A stretch of DNA of 64,000 nucleotides from Treponema sp. (GTDB lineage Bacteria > Spirochaetota > Spirochaetia > Treponematales > Breznakiellaceae). The notes beneath the pieces were generated by a model that searched no databases, had not been told where the DNA came from, and was given only the letters and a program-made list of their open reading frames with translations. Position 1 is the stretch's first letter, and every line of letters starts with the position of its first letter. A program made the translations under genes and the position numbers. This document shows positions 29,963-39,962 of the stretch, piece after piece. The DNA is taken from NCBI GenBank assembly GCA_031266875.1, contig JAISAE010000080.1:1-64000 (forward strand), in the 5' to 3' direction.

Positions 29963-30736
29963 ATGCTTTATCTAAAATACATCGCTATGCACCTGCGCTC
30001 GCTTATGCAATACCGGATTTCAACCTTGCTTATGACACTGGGTCAGTTTTTTGTCGCGTTCTTTTCGTTTCTCAGTATCTCGTTCCTGTTTGAACGCTTT
30101 GGTACTATCGACGGCTGGACCTTTTCTGAGGTATGCCTCTGTTTCGCGGTAACAAACATGGCTTTTTCCATAACCGAATGTATTGCGCGTGGCTTTGATA
30201 CGTTTTCCGGTCTGGTCATTCGCGGCGATTTTGACCGCATACTGCTCCGGCCCCGGTCTACGCTTTTGCAAGTGCTTGGCGCGGGCTTTGAAATCTCCCG
30301 CATAGGCAAGCTCTTGCAGAGCATTGTGGTTCTGGTTATTGCCATTCCTCTTATGACTGTTGACTGGACAGGTCCAAAAGTCATCACGCTCATCTTTATG
30401 ATAAGCGGCGGCATCGCGGTCTTTATGGGCATATTCATTCTGGGCGCGACTGTGTGCTTCTTCACGCTGGAAGGGCTTGAGTTCATCAACATTTTCACAG
30501 ACGGCGGTCGTGAACTCGCCGCTTACCCACTGCCTGTGTACGGGAAGTGGGTACAGCGTTTCTTTACGTTCATCATTCCCTTCGGCTGTATCAACTACCT
30601 GCCGCTTTTGTACATCACAGGCCGCGCCGAATCCATGCTGTATATGCTTATACCTCTTCTGGGCATACTCTTTCTCGCGCCCTGCGCGCTTATCTGGCGC
30701 TTGGGTGTCAGACACTATACCTCGTCAGGCTCGTAG
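29963..30736 (+). CDS. ABC-2 type transporter permease (second subunit)
   Basis: COG3694-like; FGCINYLPLLYITGR C-terminal region. Confidence 0.85.
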   Translation: MLYLKYIAMHLRSLMQYRISTLLMTLGQFFVAFFSFLSISFLFERFGTIDGWTFSEVCLCFAVTNMAFSITECIARGFDTFSGLVIRGDFDRILLRPRSTLLQVLGAGFEISRIGKLLQSIVVLVIAIPLMTVDWTGPKVITLIFMISGGIAVFMGIFILGATVCFFTLEGLEFINIFTDGGRELAAYPLPVYGKWVQRFFTFIIPFGCINYLPLLYITGRAESMLYMLIPLLGILFLAPCALIWRLGVRHYTSSGS

Positions 30737-30753
30737 TGCCAGACCGCGCCCAC

Positions 30754-32568
30754 TCAGGCGTCGCGGGATTCCGCCTTGTTATCGCTTTGCAGCTCGAAGA
30801 TACGGCGGTAACTGCCGTTTCTTGCCATGAGTTCAGCGTGGGAACCAAGCTCTTCCACGGTTCCGTCTTTCAGCACCAGTATGTGGTCGGCCTGCATCAG
30901 ACTGGAAATGCGGTGGGAGATGATGATTACAGCCGCGTCTTTAACACGCCTGCGGAGACCGGCGCGGATGTTCGCGTCAGTCTCCGTGTCCACCGCTGAA
31001 AGGCTATCATCAAAAATCATCACCGGCGGATTCGCGGCAAGCATACGCGCTATGGCAACGCGCTGCTTCTGGCCGCCTGAAAGGGTAACGCCGCGCTCGC
31101 CAATCACGGTGTCATAGCCATTGGCAAATTCCATGATGGTCTCGTCAACCTGAGCCACCGCAGCGGCGCTCCTGACCTCTTCTATTGCCGCGCCGTGAAC
31201 CGCGATGTTTTCTTGTATGGTCTTGGAAAAAAGGAACGGTTCCTGAAGGCAAAGACCAATGTAACGGCGGAGGTGATGGCGGGCTATACGGCGTATGTCC
31301 ACGCCGTCAATGCTTATACAGCCACTGTGTTCGCCTACGTCGTAGAGGCGGCTGAGCAGATGCACCAGCGACGATTTCCCGGAACCAGTTCCGCCAAGTA
31401 TGGCAAGGGTGTTGCCCGGCTTCACGGTAAACGAAATATCCCGTAAGACCGGCTCGTTTTTCCCATAAGCAAAACTAACCTTGTCAAAACGAAGTTCGCC
31501 CTTGATTGCGGGTGTCAGAGAACTTGCAACGTCGATTTCCGGCTCAGCCTGAAGAACATCTCGCACGCGGCCAACAGCAACCATTGTCTTGGAAAGATCA
31601 GAGAGTATACGGCCAAGCTGCCGTACCGGCCAGATCATCCAGTTGCAGTAGGTGTAGAAGGCAAGGAAGGTTCCGGGGGAAAGATCGCCGCGTGCGCCTC
31701 GATAAATGCCGGCCGTTACCATAATGACAAGCTGCAGGCCGCTCATCAAATCACCGGCGCCCCAGAACAGCCCAAGCATCTTACCAATATGCTGCCAAAT
31801 GTCCGCGTAAGCCTTAGTCTTTTCCGAAAAACGCTCAACCTCAAAGGATTCCCGGCCAAAGGCACGCACCACCCGCACACCAGTATAGTTTTCCTGAGCG
31901 CAGGCTTGCATGGCTCCCTCTGCAGCGTCAGCTTTGGCAAACTGCTCGGCAACACGCCGGAAGTACATAATCGAAAACACCACAATAAAGGGAACCAATA
32001 CAAGCGCCACTATGGTCATAAAGACATCCATAGAAAACATCAGGATAAGGGCAATAGTAAAGACGCAGAAGGTACGCAGTAACTCGCCCAGCTGGTTTTG
32101 GATAAAGTTACGGATGGTGTCTACATCTGAAGTACAGCGCTGGATGATGTCCCCAGTCTGGCAGCTTACGTGCCAGTCGTAGGGCAGTCTCTGGATATGG
32201 CCGTAAAGCGTGTTCCTCAGTCGCCATGCGATTGTTTCCCCAATCTCCATACAGGTATATTTTCTCACGATGTTAAAAGCTCCAGAGCAGACAGCCACCG
32301 CGATGATGAACAGGGCGCACATCCAGAGGTTTTGCCGCAGCATGACAGCGCCCCCCAGCGCGTCAAGCAGACGCAAGACCAATGCCGGAGCGTCAAAAGG
32401 CGCTGAACCAATCACCGAATCAATGGTATATCTGATGATTTGGGGGGTTACAAAAGAAAAAGAGACGGTTCCGATTGTGGCAAGACAACACAGGATGAAA
32501 CGGAAACGCCGGCCCTCTGCCGCCGCGAGGATTAGCGCGGAACGGCTTTTTGTCCAAGGTAATTGCAT
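30754..32568 (-). CDS. ABC transporter, fused permease/ATP-binding (MsbA/MdlB type)
   Basis: LAILGGTGSGKSSLVHLL, VTLSGGQKQRVAIARMLAANPPVMIFDDSLSAVD. Confidence 0.95.
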   Translation of the reverse strand: MQLPWTKSRSALILAAAEGRRFRFILCCLATIGTVSFSFVTPQIIRYTIDSVIGSAPFDAPALVLRLLDALGGAVMLRQNLWMCALFIIAVAVCSGAFNIVRKYTCMEIGETIAWRLRNTLYGHIQRLPYDWHVSCQTGDIIQRCTSDVDTIRNFIQNQLGELLRTFCVFTIALILMFSMDVFMTIVALVLVPFIVVFSIMYFRRVAEQFAKADAAEGAMQACAQENYTGVRVVRAFGRESFEVERFSEKTKAYADIWQHIGKMLGLFWGAGDLMSGLQLVIMVTAGIYRGARGDLSPGTFLAFYTYCNWMIWPVRQLGRILSDLSKTMVAVGRVRDVLQAEPEIDVASSLTPAIKGELRFDKVSFAYGKNEPVLRDISFTVKPGNTLAILGGTGSGKSSLVHLLSRLYDVGEHSGCISIDGVDIRRIARHHLRRYIGLCLQEPFLFSKTIQENIAVHGAAIEEVRSAAAVAQVDETIMEFANGYDTVIGERGVTLSGGQKQRVAIARMLAANPPVMIFDDSLSAVDTETDANIRAGLRRRVKDAAVIIISHRISSLMQADHILVLKDGTVEELGSHAELMARNGSYRRIFELQSDNKAESRDA

Positions 32569-32742
32569 TTTTTTAGATACTCACTTTTTTATGAGCATGG
32601 CCTACTTTACTATTGATTGCAAGCCACGCCGCGTTATTGTTACGCCACTGTAATGCCTCTCAGTGAAACTAAAACGGCCAGTTCAACAGGCTGCTCTGAA
32701 GCTCCTAAACATAAGCCATCACACGCGAACCAATGCGCACGC

Positions 32743-32771
32743 TTGACAAATCATCTGTATGAACCTAGAGT
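32743..32771 (+). promoter_or_regulatory. sigma70-like promoter upstream of array-3 ORF
   Basis: TTGACA-N17-TAGAGT. Confidence 0.55.
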
Positions 32772-32837
32772 ACCAATACTAATAATATAACTACTATAAT
32801 ATCTGGTGAATTCTGACTATTGTATCTGGGAGAGACT

Positions 32838-33662
32838 ATGGCAGAGGTATATTACGCCGCTTTGAACAATGGCTGTTTTATTCGGCAAACCCAAAAGGAT
32901 AAATTTTCCATACGCCCTAAGATTTTCGCGGGTCAGATCAAGGTTGAGCAACTCCAATCTGCCTCTGGTGAATCTCAATCTGCCCCCGCCAGACTCCAGT
33001 CGTCCTCCGCCAGAATTCAATCGGCCTTTTCTGAAGTTCAATCTGCCACCGCCAGACCCCAGTCGGCCTTTGCTGAACTCCAATCTGCCTCTGGTGAATC
33101 TCAATCTGCCCCCGCCAGACTCCAGTCGTCCTTCGCCAGAATTCAATCGGCCTTTTCCGAAGTTCAATCTGCCTCTGGTGAATCTCAATCGGTATCCGCT
33201 GAACTTCAACCGGACCACAGCGAACTACAATATGCCCTTGCCGAAGTTCAATATGTCCTCAATGAACCACAATCTGACCTTATCGAAGTTCAATACGCCC
33301 TTGCTGAAGCTCAATATGCCCTTGATGAACCACAATCTGACCTTATCGAAGTTCAATACGCCCTTGCTGAAGCTCAATATGCCCTTGATGAACCACAATC
33401 TGACCTTATCGAAGTTCAATACACCCTTGACGAAGCTCAATACACCCTTGACGAAGCTCAATATGTCCTTGATGAACCTCAATACACCCTTGACGAAGCT
33501 CAATATGTCCTTGATGAACCTCAATACGCCCTTAACGAAGCTCAATACATCCTCAATGAACCTCAATACGCCCTTGCCGAAGTTCAATATGTCCTCGATG
33601 AACTACAATACGCCCTTAACGAAGTTCAATATGTCATTGATGAACCTCAATACTCCTTTTAA
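32838..33662 (+). CDS. heptad-repeat ORF containing array 3
   Basis: MAEVYYAALNNGCFIRQTQKDKFSIRPKIFAGQIKVEQLQSASGES...EVQYALAEAQYALDEPQSDLI...; promoter, GGGAGAG upstream of ATG; TAA stop lies in the SD of tonB. Confidence 0.55.
   Translation: MAEVYYAALNNGCFIRQTQKDKFSIRPKIFAGQIKVEQLQSASGESQSAPARLQSSSARIQSAFSEVQSATARPQSAFAELQSASGESQSAPARLQSSFARIQSAFSEVQSASGESQSVSAELQPDHSELQYALAEVQYVLNEPQSDLIEVQYALAEAQYALDEPQSDLIEVQYALAEAQYALDEPQSDLIEVQYTLDEAQYTLDEAQYVLDEPQYTLDEAQYVLDEPQYALNEAQYILNEPQYALAEVQYVLDELQYALNEVQYVIDEPQYSF
32955..33655. repeat. 21-bp-period tandem array 3 (about 33 units) with 126-bp and 63-bp higher-order repeats
   Basis: CAATCTGCCTCTGGTGAATCT at 32955, 33081 (+126), 33165 (+84); GAAGTTCAATACGCCCTTGCT-type units after 33240. 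Confidence 0.95.
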
Positions 33663-33676
33663 GGAACAAAAACAAC

Positions 33677-34297
33677 ATGATTAACATGAAAAAAATCAAG
33701 CTCGCTGTGTTTCCAGCCGTGGCGATTCTGCACGTCTGCCTCATCTTCTTTCTGGTGTTTACCATGAATACCATTGCTGGTGAAGCTGAGCCGGTTGCGG
33801 ACATTATGAAGCTGGTTGACGTTCAGGAAGAAACGCCGCCAGCCCCGCCGCCTCAAGAAGCGGCGCCGCCGAGCGAGCAGAACACAGTGGAAGCAGTCGC
33901 GGCGAACATGAAAGCCGTTGATGTGGTTCCGCAGCAGACCGTTGTCTCATCCGTATCGCGTCCGGTAGTAGAGACGCAGGAGATTGAGTACCTTCCGGCG
34001 CATAAAATTTCCCAAACCCCGAAGTTTTCTGCTCAGGTTCGTGATCAGCTTGTATATCCACCGATTGCCCAGCGTTCCGGCGTTGAGGGCCTGGTCATTC
34101 TGGACATGTTCATTGACGCTCAGGGGAACATACAGCGAATTGAGGTGCTTAAAGAAGACCCGCCTGAACGCGGTTTTGCTGAAGCCGCGCTTAACGCTTT
34201 CCGGGGCGTCAAAGCCACGCCCGCAGAGGCCAATGGTAAAGCGGTTGGCACGCGCTACCGTTATCCGGTCAGGTTTACGATCAAAAAGAACCGATAG
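33677..34297 (+). CDS. tonB: energy transducer TonB
   Basis: N-terminal TM, Pro-rich linker, YPPIAQRSGVEGLVILDMFIDAQGNIQRIEVLKEDP...RYRYPVRFTIKK. Confidence 0.93.
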   Translation: MINMKKIKLAVFPAVAILHVCLIFFLVFTMNTIAGEAEPVADIMKLVDVQEETPPAPPPQEAAPPSEQNTVEAVAANMKAVDVVPQQTVVSSVSRPVVETQEIEYLPAHKISQTPKFSAQVRDQLVYPPIAQRSGVEGLVILDMFIDAQGNIQRIEVLKEDPPERGFAEAALNAFRGVKATPAEANGKAVGTRYRYPVRFTIKKNR

Positions 34298-34339
34298 AAA
34301 GGCAAGAATCACTAAGGTATTCAGCATAAGGAGGCAACA

Positions 34340-35560
34340 TTGAGAACATTCGAGAAATCTATAAAACTGAGTGATGTGTGTTACGACATTCGGGGGCCGG
34401 TATTGAAAGAGGCAAAGCTCATGGAGGAGGAAGGGCTTCGTATTCTCAAGCTCAATATAGGGAATCCCGCGGCGTTTGGCTTTAACGCGCCGGACGAGAT
34501 CATCCATGATATTATCTTCAACCTACAAAACGCGCAGGGCTACTGTGATTCGCAGGGGCTTTTTGCGGCGAGAAAGGCTGTCATGCACGATTTCCAGAAC
34601 AAGGGCGTCATGGACGTGGGTATTGAGGATATTTTTATTGGTAATGGGGTGAGTGAACTCATTATGATATCCATGCAGGGACTGCTGGACACGGGCGACG
34701 AGGTATTGGTGCCTGCGCCGGACTATCCGCTGTGGACTGCGGCGATAACGCTTTCTGGCGGTAAAGCGGTGCATTACTACTGCGATGAGGGCGCGGGCTG
34801 GAATCCCGACCTTCAGGACATAGCCGGTAAGGTAACGCCTCGAACCAAAGCCATTGTGGTAATTAACCCAAACAACCCCACTGGCGCGGTGTATGAGCGC
34901 GAAGTGCTTGAAGGCATTGCCCACATTGCTGTGGAGCATGGGTTGATTATCTATGCTGACGAGATTTACGACCGCATTGTGTATGACGGGGTAAAGCATA
35001 CAACTATGGCCACGATAGAGCCGGAGGTTCTGAATGTGAGCTTTAACGGCTTATCTAAGGCGTACCGGTCGGCGGGTTTCCGCGCTGGCTGGATGGTGCT
35101 GTCAGGTAACAAGAAGCTGGCCGCTGGCTACCGCGAGGGGCTGGAGATGCTTAGCAATATGCGGGTTTGTCCGAATGTACCGGCTCAATTCGGTATACAG
35201 ACCGCGCTTGGCGGCTATCAGAGTATCAACGACCTCACCATGCCCGGAGGCAGGCTCAAGGAGCAGCGGGATGTGGCAGTGAGCCTCATCAACGCCATTC
35301 CGGGGCTTTCGGTGGTTATGCCCAAGGGGGCGCTCTACTGTTTTCCCCGCATTGATACGGCGCGTTTCAACATCCGCGACGATGAGCGTTTTGTTATGGA
35401 CTTGCTCAAAGAAAAACACCTGCTCCTCGTGCAGGGTACGGGCTTTAACTGGAATGTGCCTGATCACTTCCGCGTGGTCTTTTTGCCTGACAAGGAAACC
35501 CTCATTGATGCGTTTAACCGTATGCGCCTTTTCCTTGGCCATTACCAACAGGCGCTTTAA
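34340..35560 (+). CDS. PLP-dependent aminotransferase class I/II (AlaA-like)
   Basis: VINPNNPTGAVYEREVLEGI, YADEIYDRIVYDG, SFNGLSKAYRSAGFRAGWMVLSG. Confidence 0.93.
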   Translation: MRTFEKSIKLSDVCYDIRGPVLKEAKLMEEEGLRILKLNIGNPAAFGFNAPDEIIHDIIFNLQNAQGYCDSQGLFAARKAVMHDFQNKGVMDVGIEDIFIGNGVSELIMISMQGLLDTGDEVLVPAPDYPLWTAAITLSGGKAVHYYCDEGAGWNPDLQDIAGKVTPRTKAIVVINPNNPTGAVYEREVLEGIAHIAVEHGLIIYADEIYDRIVYDGVKHTTMATIEPEVLNVSFNGLSKAYRSAGFRAGWMVLSGNKKLAAGYREGLEMLSNMRVCPNVPAQFGIQTALGGYQSINDLTMPGGRLKEQRDVAVSLINAIPGLSVVMPKGALYCFPRIDTARFNIRDDERFVMDLLKEKHLLLVQGTGFNWNVPDHFRVVFLPDKETLIDAFNRMRLFLGHYQQAL

Positions 35561-35566
35561 AAACAA

Positions 35567-35610
35567 AAGACGGTGCGCCTGGACGTCAGTGTGCGCACCG
35601 TCTTGTATTT
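35567..35610 (+). terminator. intrinsic terminator
   Basis: AAGACGGTGCGC...GCGCACCGTCTT 12-bp stem. Confidence 0.8.
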
Positions 35611-35686
35611 AAGGGTTTATCCCCTCCCAATAGTTTATATATCGGACTACTATTTCGGGCCTTTAGTAAAAAGATCACACTTATTG

Positions 35687-36571
35687 CTAATCAAGCAGTT
35701 CCAGCAGAGTGGTTGTAACGAAGTTTGACAACTGGGTGCGTATAAAGCTCTGTTCCGGCGGGAGTGTCGCAAGACAGGTTTCCCATTGCGCGATGGCGGC
35801 GTGGGCATCTTTACGGCTCAACGGCAGGTGTTTCCCACTCAACAGGCTCTCGGTGCGCTTATCCTCAAGCACGGTACTGCCGGCGAACACGATCCTGATG
35901 TCGGAGAGAATGTCTTTCTGGTTTCTGAGAAGCAGGACAATAACCCCCGCGTCAGGGTCCGTGTTATCCAGAGCAGAGCGCCGGAACTTCCGGTATAACG
36001 AATAGTTCCACGGTTCAAGGGGGATGCGGATCCGCGTGAGCAGTTCACGGGGGGCGAGAGACGCGGGCATGAAGCGCGACGCGGCTATCCAGCGCGTTGA
36101 AGATTGCGTAGAAAACAATGAAGATAGCGTAAACGACGCAGGCGGCGCGGAAGCCATGGAGCGCAGCTCGTAGCGGGCGTCCAAAGCAATAAGCGCGGCG
36201 CAAGAATCCATGTGATTGATTGTGGTGCAGATGTTTCCGCCAATGGTGGCGCTGTTTCTAATCTGCGGGCCAGCAATCCCCTCAAGACACTTTCTGAGTA
36301 TCTCAGGAACTATTGTACCCAGATGGATAATCTCACTCAGGCGCACCATAGCCCCAAGCTCAAGGTACTGTTCGGTTCGGGTAACGCGGTGCAGTTCCTC
36401 AATATCCTCAAGCGAAATGAGCTTACGCGGGAGTATTGGCGCCCGTTTGCCCTGGAAGCGGAGGAATTGAATACCGCCGGCAAAAGGAACCGCGTCAGGG
36501 TTACTGTTCCAGAAGTTGAAAAGCCCTTCCCACGTGGTGAGAGGGGGAACTTGATTAAATGGCGCGTCCAT
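35687..36571 (-). CDS. xanthine dehydrogenase FAD-binding subunit
   Basis: FAGGIQFLRF, GAMVRLSEIIHLG, IAGPQIRNSATIGGNICTTINHMDSCAALIALDA. Confidence 0.9.
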   Translation of the reverse strand: MDAPFNQVPPLTTWEGLFNFWNSNPDAVPFAGGIQFLRFQGKRAPILPRKLISLEDIEELHRVTRTEQYLELGAMVRLSEIIHLGTIVPEILRKCLEGIAGPQIRNSATIGGNICTTINHMDSCAALIALDARYELRSMASAPPASFTLSSLFSTQSSTRWIAASRFMPASLAPRELLTRIRIPLEPWNYSLYRKFRRSALDNTDPDAGVIVLLLRNQKDILSDIRIVFAGSTVLEDKRTESLLSGKHLPLSRKDAHAAIAQWETCLATLPPEQSFIRTQLSNFVTTTLLELLD

Positions 36572-37040
36572 ATAACCTCAGTTGGCGTATTGAAGCCGCG
36601 ATAAGCACTCCCTCAATAAGGCTATCAGGTTCGGTACAGCGGCAGCGAATGCCGTTAAAGCTGGCTAGGATATCGAGTCGTGAGGGGTGCGAATCTTGCA
36701 CAAGCAATGTTTCCACAGTGAGTATTTTGCCTGCGTCGCAGTAGCCGCAGTTCCGTACACCGGCGCGGGCAAAGCCCTGAACAATGTCTCGATACTCATC
36801 GGTATGAGCAAAACCTTCTATAGTAATGAGCTTACTGCCACGTACCTGAAACGCGGGTATAAGGCAGGCCTTAACCACCTTATGGTTAAAGATGATGGAA
36901 CAAGCGCCGCAGTTTCCGGCCAAACAGCCGCATTTCGCGCCGGTGAGCGGGAAGGTTTCCCGCAGTATATTGATGAGTCGCTCATTTGCGTTGGCATTGA
37001 ATGTACGTTCTTCGCCATTGAGTGTGCAGTGTATGGTCAT
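36555..37040 (-). CDS. xanthine dehydrogenase [2Fe-2S] subunit
   Basis: GAKCGCLAGNCGACSIIFN, NCGYCDAGKILTVE, GIRCRCTEPDSLIEGV. Confidence 0.92.
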   Translation of the reverse strand: MTIHCTLNGEERTFNANANERLINILRETFPLTGAKCGCLAGNCGACSIIFNHKVVKACLIPAFQVRGSKLITIEGFAHTDEYRDIVQGFARAGVRNCGYCDAGKILTVETLLVQDSHPSRLDILASFNGIRCRCTEPDSLIEGVLIAASIRQLRLYGRAI

Positions 37041-37077
37041 ACGTTTACTGCCTCACAGTATATCAGGAAGAACTCAG

Positions 37078-39246
37078 TCACGGAAGTTGCCCATGTAGAG
37101 ACTGAAGACGCGCCTTTTCAACATTCCACAGATCAGGAGGGGTTAAGGGGATTTTCTCAAATGGGTGATCCATTGCCTGAGAGACAGCCTGAACGTATGC
37201 CGCTGGCACGCAGCTAAAGGGTAGTTCCCCAATACCCTTGCAATGAGAAACATCACGTTTCATAAAATCAATATAAATCAAGGGCAGTTCGGCGATTGAG
37301 GGAATGTCATAACCAAACATGCGACTATCGGGAATCTTACCTAGTTTATAGGAAAGCTCCTCGTGCGCGGCCCAGCCCAGCGCATGGATGGTCGAGGTTT
37401 TGAGGCTGAGGCGGGCCTGTTCTGTGGAAAAAATGCGACCTGCCTCCACTCCCAGCCAGACGCCGCGTATATTCGGAATATACGAGACTTGGTCTATGGA
37501 AACTTCCACCACTGCCGCTGCCCAGCTCAGGTTTGACAGCGCCCGCTCGTCAATCTGTTTCCCGCTATCTTCTCCCCACGCGCTTCTTAACACAGGGCAG
37601 TACACCCGTCGCGTATATAGCGGAAGGCTTTCAGCCGGGTTCGCCCGCCGTTCCTTCAGTTCATTGCAGGCTTCTTCCACTAGGCCGGTGATTGTTCCCA
37701 CGTTTTGGGAACAGCTTGCTGGCCCGGAATTCGGGGCCGTGTCGGTGTTACCCGCACTGACATTGATATAATCCTCATCGATCAAAAGAATTTCCGCCGC
37801 GATGCCCCGCCAACGCTCGACACAGCTATCTCTGGATGTGTTAGAAAGGACAAGTCCGGTACGTATCTCAAGGGAATTTTTATTAAGGGTGAGTTCAATG
37901 GCATAAGCCTCGTCCTTGCTCCACTGGTATAGAAAACCGTTTCCCTGATACGCGACCGCGATGCCGATACCACGCGGCGATTCGTCGCACACCTGCCAGG
38001 CTTTGCCGCGCCGTTTCTGGCGAAGCAGCTCATAAGATGCCCATTTCCGGTAATAGCCACTCATTGCAGCGGTGCTATCGATAAGCTCGGCAATGGGTGG
38101 CGCATCAGACCCCGTGTTACACGGTGCGCCAATGCCCAGTTGCCCTTGAAGCGCGTGGTTTTTTCGCCACTCAGCCGGGTCCTGCTGGAGACTATCGGCA
38201 ATACGGGAAACATGGCGCTCAATGGCGAAAAAGCCCTGGGCCAAACCAAAACCAGAAAGCGGCCCCTGCGGTGGTAGGTTTGTCGAGAAAGCACATCCTT
38301 CCATGGTAAGGCGCGGCCATGAGTAAGCGCCCAGGCTTCCCAGACAAGTATAGTCAAGGATTGCGTCAGTGAAGATACCCTGCGCTCCCAAGTCTGCATG
38401 TACCATAATATCAGTTTCCAGCGTTTTTTCCTTCAACCCGATAGTGCTTGTTATGCTTATAACCGTAGCGTTGCGCTTTGGTGAATAACGAAAATCTTCT
38501 TCTCTGGTCAGCATGAGTTTCACGGGGCGCCGGATGATATGAGCCGCGAGTGCCGCGTGGCAGGCAACGAGGGATGGATACCAGATTTTTCCATCCAGAT
38601 GAAGGCCGATAAGCGAAGGCTCGATCACAAGGGCGGCTGATAGGATGCCGAGTACCTGGCACACTGAGCGTTTGACATGAAAGGGCCAGAGCGTGGCTGT
38701 ATGGATAAGCATTTTGTTCAGGGGGTTTTTCTCTTCAGGGTGGCTATCATGGACGAGTTGGTCTTGTGCTGGAATCGCCACCGCGCCGTGCGGCTCGGCG
38801 TACCAGTGTTCCTGTATGCCGGTTTTATAGACGCCGCTTACGGTCTGAGCAGCCTCTTCGCGCTCAGTAGCGCTGCCCAGACTAACGCGCCGTTCCGCCA
38901 GTATGTGCGATGGGGGAATCTCCCCGCTTGAAAAGACCGGACTCAGTTCTTCGCAGATCACCTCGCACTGGGTGGCGTAGTCCTCCAGCTTCCGCATGTC
39001 AAAGCCGGTGAGTATGCCGACCGGCTCGCCAATGTACGACAGAGTATCATCAGCGAGTACCTGAACTGGAAAGTCCGCGATTTGGTTCACTCCGGGTATA
39101 TCCGTTGCTGTGATAAGGGTGTAAGAGTTGGGCATATCCGGGCATTGAATCGCCTTGAGTCGTCCGTGGGCAATCGGGGAGCGTATGATCACAGCGAAGT
39201 AAGTTCCCTGAATTTTGATGTCATCAACAAAATGGGGTGTATTCAT
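37078..39246 (-). CDS. xanthine dehydrogenase molybdenum-binding subunit
   Basis: YVDDIKIQGTYFAVIIRSPIAHGRL-type start; RPVKLMLTREEDFRYSPKRNATVISITSTIGL; IADSLQQDPAEWRKNHAL. Confidence 0.88.
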   Translation of the reverse strand: MNTPHFVDDIKIQGTYFAVIIRSPIAHGRLKAIQCPDMPNSYTLITATDIPGVNQIADFPVQVLADDTLSYIGEPVGILTGFDMRKLEDYATQCEVICEELSPVFSSGEIPPSHILAERRVSLGSATEREEAAQTVSGVYKTGIQEHWYAEPHGAVAIPAQDQLVHDSHPEEKNPLNKMLIHTATLWPFHVKRSVCQVLGILSAALVIEPSLIGLHLDGKIWYPSLVACHAALAAHIIRRPVKLMLTREEDFRYSPKRNATVISITSTIGLKEKTLETDIMVHADLGAQGIFTDAILDYTCLGSLGAYSWPRLTMEGCAFSTNLPPQGPLSGFGLAQGFFAIERHVSRIADSLQQDPAEWRKNHALQGQLGIGAPCNTGSDAPPIAELIDSTAAMSGYYRKWASYELLRQKRRGKAWQVCDESPRGIGIAVAYQGNGFLYQWSKDEAYAIELTLNKNSLEIRTGLVLSNTSRDSCVERWRGIAAEILLIDEDYINVSAGNTDTAPNSGPASCSQNVGTITGLVEEACNELKERRANPAESLPLYTRRVYCPVLRSAWGEDSGKQIDERALSNLSWAAAVVEVSIDQVSYIPNIRGVWLGVEAGRIFSTEQARLSLKTSTIHALGWAAHEELSYKLGKIPDSRMFGYDIPSIAELPLIYIDFMKRDVSHCKGIGELPFSCVPAAYVQAVSQAMDHPFEKIPLTPPDLWNVEKARLQSLHGQLP

Positions 39247-39774
39247 TTATATATTGGAATTTTCAATCATTTCAAAAGCTAAATCAATGGCAAATGAATC
39301 CTCGTAGAGGTCAAGCTTGATCTTTGCCCGTCCTTTTCGCTTATCAACCTTAATGATATACCCTTCAAGTCCCATGAGCGGCCCATCCACCACCACGATA
39401 CGGGAGTTTTCGTCAAAGTAGACCTTGGATTTGCCAGCTATAGGCCCGATCCTCTTGATAAAGTGGAGTACCACCTCTAAATCTCTACCCGTAAGGGCAT
39501 GAATGTCCTGATTCGAGCGTAGGAAGCGGAAAAAACCGTCGGTTCTGCGGAACTCCCAGTGGTAGTTGATGATAGAATCTTCATCATCAATCTCAATAAA
39601 GACATAACCGGGGAATACTGGCGCGTCGGTTTTGAGTATTTGCCCTTCGCGCCTGATGTCAAGTCTGCGCTGAGGGAAGTAGATGGGGATAGTAATCTCC
39701 GGGTGCAAAGCTCTGAAGCGTTTGATATACTTGTCTTCCCACCGCGTTCTTACCTGAATAGCGTAATAGTTCAT
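39247..39774 (-). CDS. NusG-paralogue transcription antiterminator (LoaP/UpxY-like)
   Basis: MNYYAIQVRTRWEDKYIKRF...FPGYVFIEIDDED...VVDGPLMGLEGYIIKVDKRKGRAKIKL; ORF extends to 39918 so start uncertain. Confidence 0.85.
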   Translation of the reverse strand: MNYYAIQVRTRWEDKYIKRFRALHPEITIPIYFPQRRLDIRREGQILKTDAPVFPGYVFIEIDDEDSIINYHWEFRRTDGFFRFLRSNQDIHALTGRDLEVVLHFIKRIGPIAGKSKVYFDENSRIVVVDGPLMGLEGYIIKVDKRKGRAKIKLDLYEDSFAIDLAFEMIENSNI

Positions 39775-39894
39775 AGGGACAGAATACGGTTTCTGCGCCT
39801 GTTTATGCAATGTCATTACGGAGTCATCGGTCATCATGGATGATTTCTGAGGATACATCGTGCTGGCGTGGCGCTGATAATATGAAAACTTTTC

Positions 39895-39923
39895 TTGACA
39901 AAGGTATAAAGTAAGCATAAACT
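39895..39923 (+). promoter_or_regulatory. sigma70-like promoter for the sugar ABC ATPase gene
   Basis: TTGACA-N17-TAAACT. Confidence 0.6.
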
Positions 39924-39962
39924 TTTATATATAAACTAACCCATATTTATAGGGAGGCCATA

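Noticed and set aside
32817-33587. Minus-strand ORFs through array 3 (133 and 120 aa)
   Set aside because: Consequence of a stop-free 21-nt unit; the plus frame has promoter, start and SD-linked stop.
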